A stretch of DNA of 64,000 nucleotides from contig NZ_JAFBIT010000002.1 in assembly GCF_021531715.1 (NCBI RefSeq), positions 558,001 through 622,000 on the forward strand, written 5' to 3'. Below are positions 26,742-36,957 of the stretch, piece by piece. The position numbers and the translations under genes are program-made. The notes beneath the pieces were generated by a model that saw only the letters and a program-made list of their open reading frames with translations, made no database searches and was not told the origin of the DNA. The stretch's first letter is position 1. Each line of letters starts with the position of its first letter. Origin of the DNA: Anaeromassilibacillus senegalensis (lineage in GTDB: Bacteria > Bacillota > Clostridia > Oscillospirales > Acutalibacteraceae).

Positions 26742-27695
26742 TTACCTCCTCAAGCGCGGGTCAAATGCATCGCGGAGACCATCGCCCAGCAGGTTAAACG
26801 AAAGCATAGTCAAGCTGATGGCGATTGCCGGAACGATCAACTGATACGGATACGTCATGAACACGGCCTGACCATTCTGTGCAAGCACGCCCCAGGACGG
26901 CTGCGGCACCGGAACGCCGAGACCGATATAGGACAGGAACGCCTCGGTGAAGATGGCGCTCGGAATCGCCAGCGTGACGTTGATGATGATGACGGAGAGC
27001 GCGTTCGGAATCAGGTGCTTTGCAATGATGCGGGAGCCCTTCGCGCCCATCGCCTCCGCGGCGATGATGAATTCCTGGTTCTTAAGCTGGAGCACCTGAC
27101 CGCGCACAAGACGCGCCATGCCGGTCCAGCCCGTGACGCCGTAGGCGACGACCATCGTAAAGATGCCCTTCGGGAGCACCATCATCAGCAGGATGACGAC
27201 GATCAGATACGGGATACCGTTGACAATCTCGACGATACGCATCATGATGACGTCCGTCGTGCCGCCGATATAGCCGGAAACGCCACCGTAGATCATACCC
27301 ACGATGAGGTTGACGAAAACCGCGGCAAAGGCGATCATCAGCGAGACGCGACCGCCCTCAAAGGCGCGGACAAACAGGTCACGACCGAGGTTGTCGGTGC
27401 CGAAGATATGCACGTGTCCCTGTCCCTCAAAGCGGGAGTCGGTGCAGGGGGTCATGAAGCCCTTGTTGATCTCGCCGAGGTGCTGCTCGCGGCTCTCAAA
27501 CGGGGAGAAGAACGGGATGATGATGCAGGTCAGAATGATCAGAACGATCATGAAGAAGCACACGACGGCAACCTTGTTTTTCAGCAGACGACCGATCGCG
27601 TCCTTCCAGAACGTGGTGCTCGGGCGGGAAATGCCCTCGCGGCGCTCCGGGTCGGAGCCGATCCACGCAAAGCGGCTTTTCTCAATTTTAGTCAT
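26742..27695 (-). CDS. oppC: Oligopeptide ABC transporter permease OppC
   Basis: A 317-residue permease with a cytoplasmic N-terminus and about six membrane segments. FGTDNLGRDLFVRAFEGGRV is the OppC signature and the EAA loop is near EFIIAAEAMGAKGSRIIAKH. It is coupled to oppB (2 bases) and oppD (6 bases). Confidence 0.95.
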   Translation of the reverse strand: MTKIEKSRFAWIGSDPERREGISRPSTTFWKDAIGRLLKNKVAVVCFFMIVLIILTCIIIPFFSPFESREQHLGEINKGFMTPCTDSRFEGQGHVHIFGTDNLGRDLFVRAFEGGRVSLMIAFAAVFVNLIVGMIYGGVSGYIGGTTDVIMMRIVEIVNGIPYLIVVILLMMVLPKGIFTMVVAYGVTGWTGMARLVRGQVLQLKNQEFIIAAEAMGAKGSRIIAKHLIPNALSVIIINVTLAIPSAIFTEAFLSYIGLGVPVPQPSWGVLAQNGQAVFMTYPYQLIVPAIAISLTMLSFNLLGDGLRDAFDPRLRR

Positions 27696-27697
27696 AC

Positions 27698-28633
27698 TCA
27701 GCCCTCCAATTTCACTCTCGGGTCAATCAGACCATACGCGAGGTCGACGACAAGGTTTGCAAGGATCAGGAACGCGCCGTAGAAAATCGTGGTGCCGGCG
27801 ATCATGTTGTAGTCGAGACCCTGCACGCTCTGCACGAAGTAACGACCGAGACCCGGGATACCGAACACAGTCTCCACGACGAAGCCGCCGGTGAGAACGC
27901 TCGCGGTAATCGGACCAAGCACAGTGATAACCGGCATGATCGCGTTGCGCAGCGCATGCTTGAAGATGATGCCGCTCTGCGAAAGACCCTTCGCCTTCGC
28001 GGTCTTGATGTAGTCCTGTCCGAGAACGTCCAGCATGCTGGTACGCATCAGACGGGAGATCGTGGCGAGCGAGCCGAAGCCGAGCGCGATGACCGGCAGA
28101 ATCTGGCTGTTGAGCTTATCCCAGCCGGTGATCGCAAAGAGACGCACGCCGGTTGCCATGTAGAGTTTTAAGCCGAGCGTATACTGCAAAAGCGACGCCA
28201 CAATAAAGGAAGGCACCGAGACGCCGATCAGCGCGATAATCATGCAGACGCTGTCTGCCGCCTTGCCGCGCTTGATCGCGGCGAGCGTGCCGAGCAGAAC
28301 GCCGCCGATGAAGGCGAAGATGATGGCGCGGATACCGACATCGAACGAAACGACGAACGCCTCGCCGATCATCAGCGTGACCGCGCGGTTATACGTGAGG
28401 GAAACGCCGAGGTCACCCTGCACAACATTGCCAATATAGATGAAGAACTGCTGCCATACGGGCTTGTCCAGTCCGTACTTCTGCATCAAAGCGTCCATCT
28501 GTGCCTGCGGAAGCTGCTTTTCACCGGTGAACGGATCGCCCGGAAGCATCTGCATCATAAAGAATGTGAGCGCCACCAGCAGAAACAACGTAGCAATGGA
28601 ATAGGCCAAACGCTTTAAAACGTATTTGGTCAT
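27698..28633 (-). CDS. oppB: Oligopeptide ABC transporter permease OppB
   Basis: A 311-residue permease with six predicted membrane segments. TKYVLKRLAYSIATLFLLVA and MQMLPGDPF open it; the EAA loop is around QDYIKTAKAKGLSQSGIIFK. The ATG at 28633 has AGAGGTGG 8 bases upstream, better than the in-frame GTG at 28645. It follows oppA after a structured 365-base gap. Confidence 0.95.
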   Translation of the reverse strand: MTKYVLKRLAYSIATLFLLVALTFFMMQMLPGDPFTGEKQLPQAQMDALMQKYGLDKPVWQQFFIYIGNVVQGDLGVSLTYNRAVTLMIGEAFVVSFDVGIRAIIFAFIGGVLLGTLAAIKRGKAADSVCMIIALIGVSVPSFIVASLLQYTLGLKLYMATGVRLFAITGWDKLNSQILPVIALGFGSLATISRLMRTSMLDVLGQDYIKTAKAKGLSQSGIIFKHALRNAIMPVITVLGPITASVLTGGFVVETVFGIPGLGRYFVQSVQGLDYNMIAGTTIFYGAFLILANLVVDLAYGLIDPRVKLEG

Positions 28634-28698
28634 GACGCAAACCACCTCTCTTGTTTGTAGTAGATTGTTGTAGATAAAACATAAGCAGTATCAAAACG

Positions 28699-28759
28699 CG
28701 GACAAAGCCGCCGACGTTTTTACGGTCGAGAGCCGCAAAAACGCCCGCGGCCTTGTCCG
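28699..28759 (-). other. 61-base RNA hairpin between oppA and oppB
   Basis: In minus-strand sense, CGGACAAGGCCGC pairs with GCGGCTTTGTCCG (13 pairs, one G-U). An inner helix, CGTTTTT/AAAAACG, surrounds a 15-base loop. On the plus strand the G-U position becomes an A-C mismatch, so the fold favours the opp transcript. No T-run follows, so it is more likely an mRNA-stabilising or processing element than a terminator. The rest of the 28634-28900 gap shows nothing else clear. Confidence 0.6.
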
Positions 28760-28900
28760 ATAAACGACAATATAACAAAAAATGTGCAAAGGATCGGTGA
28801 TACTGTGGCCGCCTTTGGCACATTGGGTTTTCGAATCAGATGCGCGTCCATACCGGACACACGCGAACAGTTGTTAAAACACTAAAGCGAAAAGATAAAT

Positions 28901-28986
28901 AAAAACAGTCCGGTGCGGTACACACGAGGTGTACCGCAAACCGAAACCGTATTTATTGATTTTGCTCAAGTCCGGAAGCCCGGACT
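28901..28986 (-). terminator. Composite partial terminator after oppA
   Basis: Directly after oppA the minus-strand RNA can form AGTCCGG/CCGGACT (28969-28986). Then comes a perfect 9-bp hairpin, GCGGTACAC/GTGTACCGC (28915-28937). A second CCGGACT copy (28907-28913) lies directly before GTTTTTATTT. Pairing the first AGTCCGG with this last copy would create a base-paired stem next to the T-run. Partial termination here would explain more binding protein than permease, a common pattern in opp operons. Confidence 0.55.
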
Positions 28987-28998
28987 ATCTTCACAAAA

Positions 28999-30747
28999 TT
29001 AGGAAAGCTTTACGTAGACAGCGTTGATATCCTGGAAGGTGGATCTGTGCATGCCGCCCTTGATCTTCTCGGAGCAAGCATAGGAGGGAGCTCTCCAGAA
29101 CATCGGCGCGATCGGAAGCTCTTCCGCGATGATCTGCTCGCACTCGATGAAATAGCCTTCGCGCTTCTCAAGGTCTGTCTCGGTTGCAGCCAGCGCAATC
29201 AGCTCGTCATATCTCGCGTTGGAGAAGCCGGTCTGGTTGTTGCCGCCGTCTGTGACCCACAGATCGAGGAACGTGTTCGGGTCGTTGTAGTCCGGGCCCC
29301 AACCGGTGATGGACATGACGTAGTTGCCGTCCTTTCTGTTCTGAGAGCCCTGCTTTGTGATCATGGAGTTAACCGTGACTTCGATGCCGAGGTTGGTTCT
29401 CCACTGCTCCTGATAGAAGGAAGCCTCTGCAATTGCCGTAGCGGAATCGCCGCAGTCGATGGAGAGGTTCGCGTTGAGGTCCTCAACTGTGCAGCCGAGC
29501 TCCTCAAGAGCCTTGTTGAGGTATTCCTTAGCCTTTGCCGGATCGCCGCTTGCCTCATAGAGGGTGCCGACCTTACCAGCGAAGGAGGTGCCGTCCGCGC
29601 CCAGAACAGCCGGAGCCGTGAAGGACGTCATCGGGATGTTGTTGTTCTGCCAGACCGTTTCGATTTCCTTCTGTCTGTCGATTGCAAGGAAGAGAGCCTG
29701 ACGGAGGTTCTTATTTGCGATGTACTGATTCTTGTGGTTGTAGTAAACATAGAACGCAGAGCCGTCGGAGTAAGACTCAACCTTCGCGCCTGCAGCCTCA
29801 GCCTGCTTGATCAGTTCGCCCGTGCCGAGACCAACCATGTCGAGCTCGCCGGCGAGGAATGCGGAGAGAGACGCGTTACCGTCTGTGATAATCTTCCATG
29901 TGATCTGCTCAACTTCGATGTTCGCAGCGTCATGGAACGCATCGTTCTTCTGCATGACGATCTTGTCGTTGTGGGTCCACTCGGTGAGAGCGAAAGCGCC
30001 GTTTGTGCAGAAGTACTGAGCCTCTGTGGAATAGAGATCCGCACCGACAGCCTCATAGAATCTCTGGTTGATCGGAGCGAAGGTGCCAAAGGAGAACTGG
30101 CTCAGCGCATAAGCGGTCGGCTGCTCGAGGGTAACTTCGAGGGTGTAGTCGTCGATAACCTTAACGCCGACATCTTCCCAATTGCACTCGCCGTTGTAGT
30201 AAGCTTCGCCGTTCTTGAGGATGTAGAGGAAGTATGCGTAGTCAGAACCGACTTCCGGATTCAGAGCCTGGCTCCAAGCGAACTCAAAGTCCTTCGCCGT
30301 AACCGGGTCGCCGTTTGTCCAAACGCCATCCTTGCGGAGGTGGAAGGTGTAAACGGTCTGGGTGTCGTCGATATCCCAAGTCTCCGCAGCGCCAGCCATG
30401 ACGTTGTCGTTGTCGTCGAGCATGACGAGGTTCTCATACATGTGCTTGAACAGAGAGAACTCGATGGAATAGGTGGAGGTCAGGGTGTTCAGACCCGTCG
30501 GCTCCATGCCTGCGTTCAGATTGATGTTCTTTGCGTCATCAACTGCTTTCGGTGTGAAGATCGCTGCTGCGTCGCCTGCCGGCTCCGCTGCAGAGGACTC
30601 TTCGCCCGCCTCGGAGGATTCCTCAGCGGTGCTGGAAGTGCTGCTCTCGGAAGCTGTGCTGGAGGTTGTGTTGCCACCGCAAGCTGCGAACGCGGTAACA
30701 ACCAGAGCCAGAGCAAGAACCAGAGCCAAAACCTTCTTCAGTTTCAT
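28999..30747 (-). CDS. oppA: Oligopeptide-binding lipoprotein OppA
   Basis: A 582-residue extracytoplasmic substrate-binding protein of family 5. The signal peptide ends in the lipobox FAAC with lipidated Cys23, followed by a Ser/Glu/Ala-rich linker (about residues 26-60). The core has YENLVMLDDNDNVMAGAAET, FHLRKDGVWTNGDPVTAKDF and a late GWGPDYNDPNTFLDLW. It is first in the oppABCDF operon and preceded by AGGAGGAACAAGAA and its own promoter. Preferred peptide size cannot be read from sequence. Confidence 0.95.
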   Translation of the reverse strand: MKLKKVLALVLALALVVTAFAACGGNTTSSTASESSTSSTAEESSEAGEESSAAEPAGDAAAIFTPKAVDDAKNINLNAGMEPTGLNTLTSTYSIEFSLFKHMYENLVMLDDNDNVMAGAAETWDIDDTQTVYTFHLRKDGVWTNGDPVTAKDFEFAWSQALNPEVGSDYAYFLYILKNGEAYYNGECNWEDVGVKVIDDYTLEVTLEQPTAYALSQFSFGTFAPINQRFYEAVGADLYSTEAQYFCTNGAFALTEWTHNDKIVMQKNDAFHDAANIEVEQITWKIITDGNASLSAFLAGELDMVGLGTGELIKQAEAAGAKVESYSDGSAFYVYYNHKNQYIANKNLRQALFLAIDRQKEIETVWQNNNIPMTSFTAPAVLGADGTSFAGKVGTLYEASGDPAKAKEYLNKALEELGCTVEDLNANLSIDCGDSATAIAEASFYQEQWRTNLGIEVTVNSMITKQGSQNRKDGNYVMSITGWGPDYNDPNTFLDLWVTDGGNNQTGFSNARYDELIALAATETDLEKREGYFIECEQIIAEELPIAPMFWRAPSYACSEKIKGGMHRSTFQDINAVYVKLS

Positions 30748-30821
30748 TTCTTGTTCCTCCTAATTAAATATAGGTGATTGAATTATGAAATTTCCGTTCA
30801 GCGAAAATTCATATTGGATAT

Positions 30822-30850
30822 ATAATACAGCATAAAATTCACAACCGCAA
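30822..30850 (-). promoter_or_regulatory. Promoter of the opp operon
   Basis: Minus-strand TTGCGG, 17 bases, TATTAT. Predicted start near 30815, about 70 bases before oppA. No obvious CodY-box (AATTTTCWGAAAATT) match was found, although AATTTTCGCTGAACGG-like sequence lies just downstream. Confidence 0.5.
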
Positions 30851-31197
30851 GTGACAAATCAAAGTAATTGTGTCGCGCATTCGGAAAAAATTTTGTAGAA
30901 ACTGCTCATCAGCGATGTACACAAGCTGAATTCCAGCCAAAAAGTATCTCACGTTTGTAATTATTTCTTCACAAAACTGAGAACTGCCCATTTTCCGCAG
31001 ACATTCTGCGGATTTTTGTCCTTGTGTGACGGCAAAACGCTTTTTTCCTGCATTTTTCTCGGCAAAATATGTGTGATAACAACAAGATGTGGTGTCCGCT
31101 GACAAAAGACGGAGTATATGGGGATGCAGCCATGCAGTTATTCTTCGCCATCTATCATTTATATAGTATGCCGGGATTTCCATGGCCGCCCGGCTGC
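30851..31197. other. Intergenic region, nothing recognised
   Basis: About 350 bases between the opp promoter and the guaB terminator. No gene-like frame, RNA gene or repeat was recognised on either strand. Confidence 0.6.
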
Positions 31198-31233
31198 AAA
31201 ACAAAAGGCGCCTGCCGAAAACCGGCAAGCGCC
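31198..31233 (-). terminator. Intrinsic terminator of guaB
   Basis: Minus-strand hairpin GGCGCTTGCCG with CGGCAGGCGCC (one G-U) around GTTTT, followed by TTTTGTTTT. It starts about 18 bases after the guaB stop. Confidence 0.88.
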
Positions 31234-31250
31234 TGTACCGTAAGGGTAAA

Positions 31251-32884
<1,634 letters not shown>

Positions 32885-33021
32885 CCGCTTTTTCCGGAGA
32901 AAAACAGAGATATTTTCACACCCTAAAGCGCTTCTTCTTGGGAAAAAGCGACAAAAAGCGACCGTCTCCGCCAACGCACTCTCGAAACACCGAAATCCGC
33001 TAAAAAAATAAGCGGAAAAAC

Positions 33022-33050
33022 TTGACATGGCCGCGCGTTTGATATATTCT
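33022..33050 (+). promoter_or_regulatory. Promoter of the second MFS gene
   Basis: Plus-strand consensus TTGACA, 17 bases, TATTCT, divergent from guaB. Predicted start near 33057, about 60 bases before the ATG at 33115. Confidence 0.7.
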
Positions 33051-33114
33051 TTGCCTAAACCGCAGGGTTGTTGTATTGAAACGGTGAATTCTGAGCAAGC
33101 AAAGGATGAAACAC

Positions 33115-34320
33115 ATGAAAAAACTTCATTTTCCCGCCATGACGCCCCAAAGCGCCGAAGCGCTTCGGCTGGCGGCGGTACAAGGTATCTTCTGGGCCTC
33201 GTGGGCCGTCGGCTGCTACCAGACGATTTATCTGCAAAATAACGGCTTTCCCGCCTCGCAGTTCGGTCTGCTGAACGCCATCGCCTGCGCTGTGGCGATC
33301 ATCGCGATGACGTTCTGGGGCATGGTGAGCGACCGCATCGGCAGCGTGCGCAAGATTGTCATTCTCACGCTGACGCTCGGCATTCTGCTGTACGCGCTGA
33401 TCCCGCTGATCCCGACCGGCAAGTCGTATTCGACGCTACTCTTTCTGATTATTATACCCGCCATCGGCTTCTTCCGCGTGCCGATGTCGCCCTTTGTCGA
33501 CAACCTGACCGTGCGCAACTGCGCGGAGCACCGGCTGAACTACGGCGCCATCCGCAGCAGCGGCTCTCTTTTCTTCGCGATCTCCGGCGTTATCACGGTC
33601 AACTGCCTGATCCCGGCGCTCGGCGTTTCCTCCACCTTCTGGGCGATGGGCCTTGTGATGATCCCGGCGATCATTCTCGTCTTCTTCTGCTATGAGCCGC
33701 AGAGCGGCGTACGCGCAAAGAAAAGTCGCGTCGGCTCCAAGGAGCTCTTCAAGAACTATCGGTTTGTGGCGTTCCTGCTTTTTGCCTTTTTCTTTTATAT
33801 TGCCGTAACCTTTGAGGGCAATTTTTTGCCCTACCTGATGTCCGATATCGGCGTGGAGAGCACAAACATCGGTCTGGTGCTTTCCATCCGCGCGATGATG
33901 GAAATCCCGTTCCTGTTCTTCATCGTCAATCTGCGCCGCCATATCAAGCTGCGCTATCTGATCATGCTGGCCGCCGCGCTGATGGGCGTCGAGTGCCTGC
34001 TGCTCGGCTTCTTCGTCTCGTCTCTGCCGCAGTTCATCATCTTCGCCTCGTTCTTCGGCCTCGGAAACGGCGCGTTCCTCGGCACCTCCACAAATTACAT
34101 CTACGAGCTTGCGCCCGCCCATCTGCGCGCGACGGCGCACGGCATGTTCATCTCCGTTTCGCAGGTCGCGGGCATCCTCGGCAATCTGCTCGGCGGCTTT
34201 CTCTTCGACGCTGTGGGCGGCAAGCCGTTCTATCTGATCGCGGGCGCCGTAATGTTCCTCTCCGTCGTCGTTTTCGCCATAAGCTCCATGAAAAGGCCCT
34301 CCGCTGCGCAGGCGGGCTGA
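33115..34320 (+). CDS. MFS transporter, LacY/NupG-like
   Basis: A 401-residue protein with about 12 membrane segments. The motif-A-like loop FWGMVSDRIGSVRK lies between TM2 and TM3; IRSSGSLFFAISG and MFISVSQVAGILGNLLGG are typical of the MFS_1-like group related to nucleoside and sugar symporters. Substrate unknown. ATG 33115 has AAAGGA at a suitable distance; the in-frame ATG at 33106 is fused to that site and is rejected. Confidence 0.87.
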   Translation: MKKLHFPAMTPQSAEALRLAAVQGIFWASWAVGCYQTIYLQNNGFPASQFGLLNAIACAVAIIAMTFWGMVSDRIGSVRKIVILTLTLGILLYALIPLIPTGKSYSTLLFLIIIPAIGFFRVPMSPFVDNLTVRNCAEHRLNYGAIRSSGSLFFAISGVITVNCLIPALGVSSTFWAMGLVMIPAIILVFFCYEPQSGVRAKKSRVGSKELFKNYRFVAFLLFAFFFYIAVTFEGNFLPYLMSDIGVESTNIGLVLSIRAMMEIPFLFFIVNLRRHIKLRYLIMLAAALMGVECLLLGFFVSSLPQFIIFASFFGLGNGAFLGTSTNYIYELAPAHLRATAHGMFISVSQVAGILGNLLGGFLFDAVGGKPFYLIAGAVMFLSVVVFAISSMKRPSAAQAG

Positions 34321-34328
34321 CCACCTTC

Positions 34329-34356
34329 AAAAAGCCGCCCACAAGGCGGTTTTTTG
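34329..34356 (+). terminator. Intrinsic terminator of the MFS gene
   Basis: AAAAGCCGCC with GGCGGTTTTTT around CACAA, nine bases after the stop. It runs directly into the promoter of the next gene. Confidence 0.85.
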
Positions 34357-34385
34357 TTGCTTTGGAAAAGTTTTTCTGTTATAAT
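34357..34385 (+). promoter_or_regulatory. Promoter of the polytopic membrane protein gene
   Basis: TTGCTT, 17 bases, TATAAT with extended TGT. Predicted start near 34392, leaving about 22 bases to the ATG at 34414. Confidence 0.65.
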
Positions 34386-34413
34386 GAAAAAAACGCTGAA
34401 AGGTGTGTATTCT

Positions 34414-35208
34414 ATGAGTTTTGTCTCTCTTCTGCAGTCCGCTCTGGGGTTTGTCTTTTCGGCACTGGTCGTGATTGTCGGCCTTGCTTTGGCAATTGTG
34501 CCGCTGGCCACGATGCGCAAGCCCGCCGAGCAAACCAGAAAAACGCTGCTGATTCTCTCCATCGCAGCCGCGGCCGTTCTGGTGTTATCCACCCTGGTTT
34601 CCACCCTGGTTTCTTTGGTTTTCTCCAGTCTCGTTCTGCCCGTCCTGCTCCTTCGCCTGCTGTACAGCATCTTGGGTGCTGTCACCGCCATGGCGTTTCC
34701 CATTGCCGCCTGTATCGGCAAAACGGCTTCGCCGCTCAAGGGCCTGCTTCTGATTCTGCCGATTCTTCACGCTTTCTTGAGTCTGATCTCCTCCGCCGGT
34801 TTTGATTTCTATTTCGGCCTCGTCTATACGCTGCCCGCATCGGTTTTCGCCGTTCTCTCCAATCTCCTGCTCGCCGTCGTGCTCGTGCTTGCGATGGTGT
34901 GGTATCTGACCGGACAAAAGGCCGCTCTGACACGCGTCGTTCTGATCGCCTCTCCCGTGGCCTTTGTGCTCTGTCTGATTCTCTCGCTGATCAGCGTCGT
35001 CCAATGGACATCCACGCTTGGTATCCCCGTAGGTTTCCCCGCAAATTTCTCGCTCTTCTTAAACTGGAGCAGTTTGGCTTTTCCCGTTCCGCTGCGCATG
35101 CTGCTTATCGCGCTCTTTGCTCTGGCAGCGCGCACTCTGGGCCTCGAGAAAACCGCCGCGCCCGTGCCGCCTGCACCGGTCTATCCCACAAACTGGACAC
35201 AGATGTAA
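34414..35208 (+). CDS. Hypothetical polytopic membrane protein
   Basis: A 264-residue protein with about seven hydrophobic segments and a short C-terminal Ala/Pro-rich tail (PVPPAPVYPTNWTQM). It contains a near-repeat, LSTLVSTLVSLVFSSLVLPV. I do not recognise the family. ATG 34414 has AAAGG 10 bases upstream. It stands alone between its own promoter and terminator; function unknown. Confidence 0.7.
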   Translation: MSFVSLLQSALGFVFSALVVIVGLALAIVPLATMRKPAEQTRKTLLILSIAAAAVLVLSTLVSTLVSLVFSSLVLPVLLLRLLYSILGAVTAMAFPIAACIGKTASPLKGLLLILPILHAFLSLISSAGFDFYFGLVYTLPASVFAVLSNLLLAVVLVLAMVWYLTGQKAALTRVVLIASPVAFVLCLILSLISVVQWTSTLGIPVGFPANFSLFLNWSSLAFPVPLRMLLIALFALAARTLGLEKTAAPVPPAPVYPTNWTQM

Positions 35209-35223
35209 CTGTGATCTTCATAC

Positions 35224-35261
35224 AAAAAAGGGCTGTCGGCCACGTGCTGACAGCCCTTTTC
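35224..35261. terminator. Bidirectional terminator
   Basis: Hairpin AAAAGGGCTGTC with GACAGCCCTTTT. It ends the membrane protein gene on the plus strand. Confidence 0.85.
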
Positions 35262-35281
35262 GTATGCCCCAATCATTTTGC

Positions 35282-35580
35282 TTTTGCACATGATCCGACA
35301 AATTGTGAAAAACATAGTTTTCTACACTACACCGTGTGCTTTTCCACACTTTCCACCGAGTTTTCCACAGGGCTTTTTGAGAATATATTGTATATTTATG
35401 CATATTTTGCATCGATGCAATTCTTGTTGTCCGTCCTTTATTCGCGGACATTTTTCAGAAACCAACCACGTATTTGGATATTTTTTCCGATAAGCTTGAT
35501 TCTGTATTATGCATATTTTCTGTATATCTGTATTTTGAAGACACGCTTTTTCCACATATCCGCAGGAAAAGTTATTCACA
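35282..35580. other. Cluster of DnaA-box-like 9-mers in AT-rich DNA
   Basis: Within 300 bases of AT-rich, gene-free DNA before serS: TTTTGCACA (35282), TTTTTCACA on the minus strand (35304), TTTTCCACA at 35340, 35361 and 35548, and the exact consensus TTATTCACA at 35572. The variants resemble those between dnaA and dnaN. It may be a secondary origin element or a DnaA-titrating site; no experimental basis. Confidence 0.5.
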
Positions 35581-35589
35581 AACAGGCAT

Positions 35590-35623
35590 GAAAAAACGGC
35601 GGAGCACACGGGGTGCTCCGCCG
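35590..35623 (-). terminator. Intrinsic terminator of serS
   Basis: Minus-strand hairpin GGCGGAGCAC with GTGCTCCGCC, loop CCCGT, followed by GTTTTTTC. Confidence 0.9.
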
Positions 35624-35643
35624 GGAAAGGCTTTCCAGAAGAC

Positions 35644-36930
35644 TTATTTTTTCGGGAGGATGACTTCCTTGCCGCCCATATACGGACGCAGGGCCTCCGG
35701 GATGCGGACGCTGCCGTCTGCCTGCAGATTGTTCTCGAGGAACGCGATCAGCATGCGCGGCGGCGCGACGACGGTGTTGTTCAGCGTGTGCGCGAGGTAC
35801 TTGCCGTTCTCGCCGTTGACGCGGATGCGCAGGCGGCGCGCCTGTGCGTCGCCGAGATTCGAGCAGCTGCCAACCTCGAAATATTTCTTCTGGCGCGGCG
35901 ACCATGCCTCGACGTCGACCGACTTGACCTTGAGATCCGCGAGATCGCCGGAGCAGCACTCGAGCGTGCGGACCGGAATATCCATGCTGCGGAACAGATC
36001 GACGGTATTCTTCCAGAGCTTGTCGTACCACATCATCGAATCCTCGGGCTTGCAGACGACGATCATCTCCTGCTTCTCGAACTGGTGGATGCGGTAGACG
36101 CCGCGCTCCTCAATGCCGTGCGCGCCCTTCTCCTTGCGGAAGCACGGCGAATAGCTTGTGAGCGTCAGCGGCAGCTCGTTTTCCGGCAGGATCTGGTCGA
36201 TGAACTTGCCGATCATCGAATGCTCGCTCGTGCCGACGAGGTAGAGATCCTCGCCTTCGATCTTGTACATCATCGAATCCATCTCGGCGAAGCTCATGAC
36301 GCCGGTGACGACGTCGCTGCGGATCATGTACGGCGGAATCACATACGTAAAGCCGCGATCGATCATGAAGTCGCGCGCATAGGCGATGACAGCGGAGTGC
36401 AGGCGCGCGATGTCGCCCATCAGGTAATAGAAGCCGTTGCCCGCCACGCGGCGCGCCGCGTCGAGATCGATGCCGTTAAAGCTCTCCATAATGTCGGTGT
36501 GGTACGGGATCGGGAAATCCGGCACGACCGGCTCGCCGAAGCGCTCCACCTCGACGTTCTCGCTGTCGTCCTTGCCGACCGGCACGCTCGCGTCGATGAT
36601 GTTCGGAATCGTCATCATGATCTTGAGAATGCGCTCGTCGAGCTCCTTCTCCTTCGCCTCGGCGGCGAGCAGCTCGTCGGACTGCGCCTTGACTTGCGCC
36701 TTGACCTGCTCGGCCTCCTCGCGCTTGCCCTGACCCATCAGCGCGCCGATCTGCTTCGAGAGCTTGTTGCGCGAAGCGCGCAGGCCGTCGGCCTTCTGCT
36801 GCGTCGCACGCTTCTCGATGTCCAGCTCGATCACTTCGTCGACGAGCGGGAGCTTCGCGTCCTGAAACTTCTTTTTGATGTTTTCGCGGACTACATCGGG
36901 ATTTTCCCTCAAAAATTTAATGTCAATCAT
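35644..36930 (-). CDS. serS: Seryl-tRNA synthetase (divergent motif 3)
   Basis: A 428-residue class II synthetase. The N-terminal two-stranded coiled coil (about residues 28-100) grips tRNA-Ser. The catalytic core has VGTSEHSMIG, motif 2 YSPCFRKEKGAHGIEERGVY and FEVGSCSNLGDAQARR. Motif 3 reads HTLNNTVVAPPRMLIAFLEN: the arginine is kept, but the usual GLAVGR glycines are replaced. The gene follows parB by 27 bases, with AAGGA 9 bases before the ATG; soj-spo0J-serS linkage is common in Clostridia. Confidence 0.96.
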   Translation of the reverse strand: MIDIKFLRENPDVVRENIKKKFQDAKLPLVDEVIELDIEKRATQQKADGLRASRNKLSKQIGALMGQGKREEAEQVKAQVKAQSDELLAAEAKEKELDERILKIMMTIPNIIDASVPVGKDDSENVEVERFGEPVVPDFPIPYHTDIMESFNGIDLDAARRVAGNGFYYLMGDIARLHSAVIAYARDFMIDRGFTYVIPPYMIRSDVVTGVMSFAEMDSMMYKIEGEDLYLVGTSEHSMIGKFIDQILPENELPLTLTSYSPCFRKEKGAHGIEERGVYRIHQFEKQEMIVVCKPEDSMMWYDKLWKNTVDLFRSMDIPVRTLECCSGDLADLKVKSVDVEAWSPRQKKYFEVGSCSNLGDAQARRLRIRVNGENGKYLAHTLNNTVVAPPRMLIAFLENNLQADGSVRIPEALRPYMGGKEVILPKK

Positions 36931-36957
36931 GTTCTGCCATCCTTTCGGTCTGTATCT

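Noticed and set aside
25665-27782. 700-codon plus-strand frame opposite oppF, oppD and oppC
   Set aside because: Crosses three real genes and consists of low-information shadow sequence.
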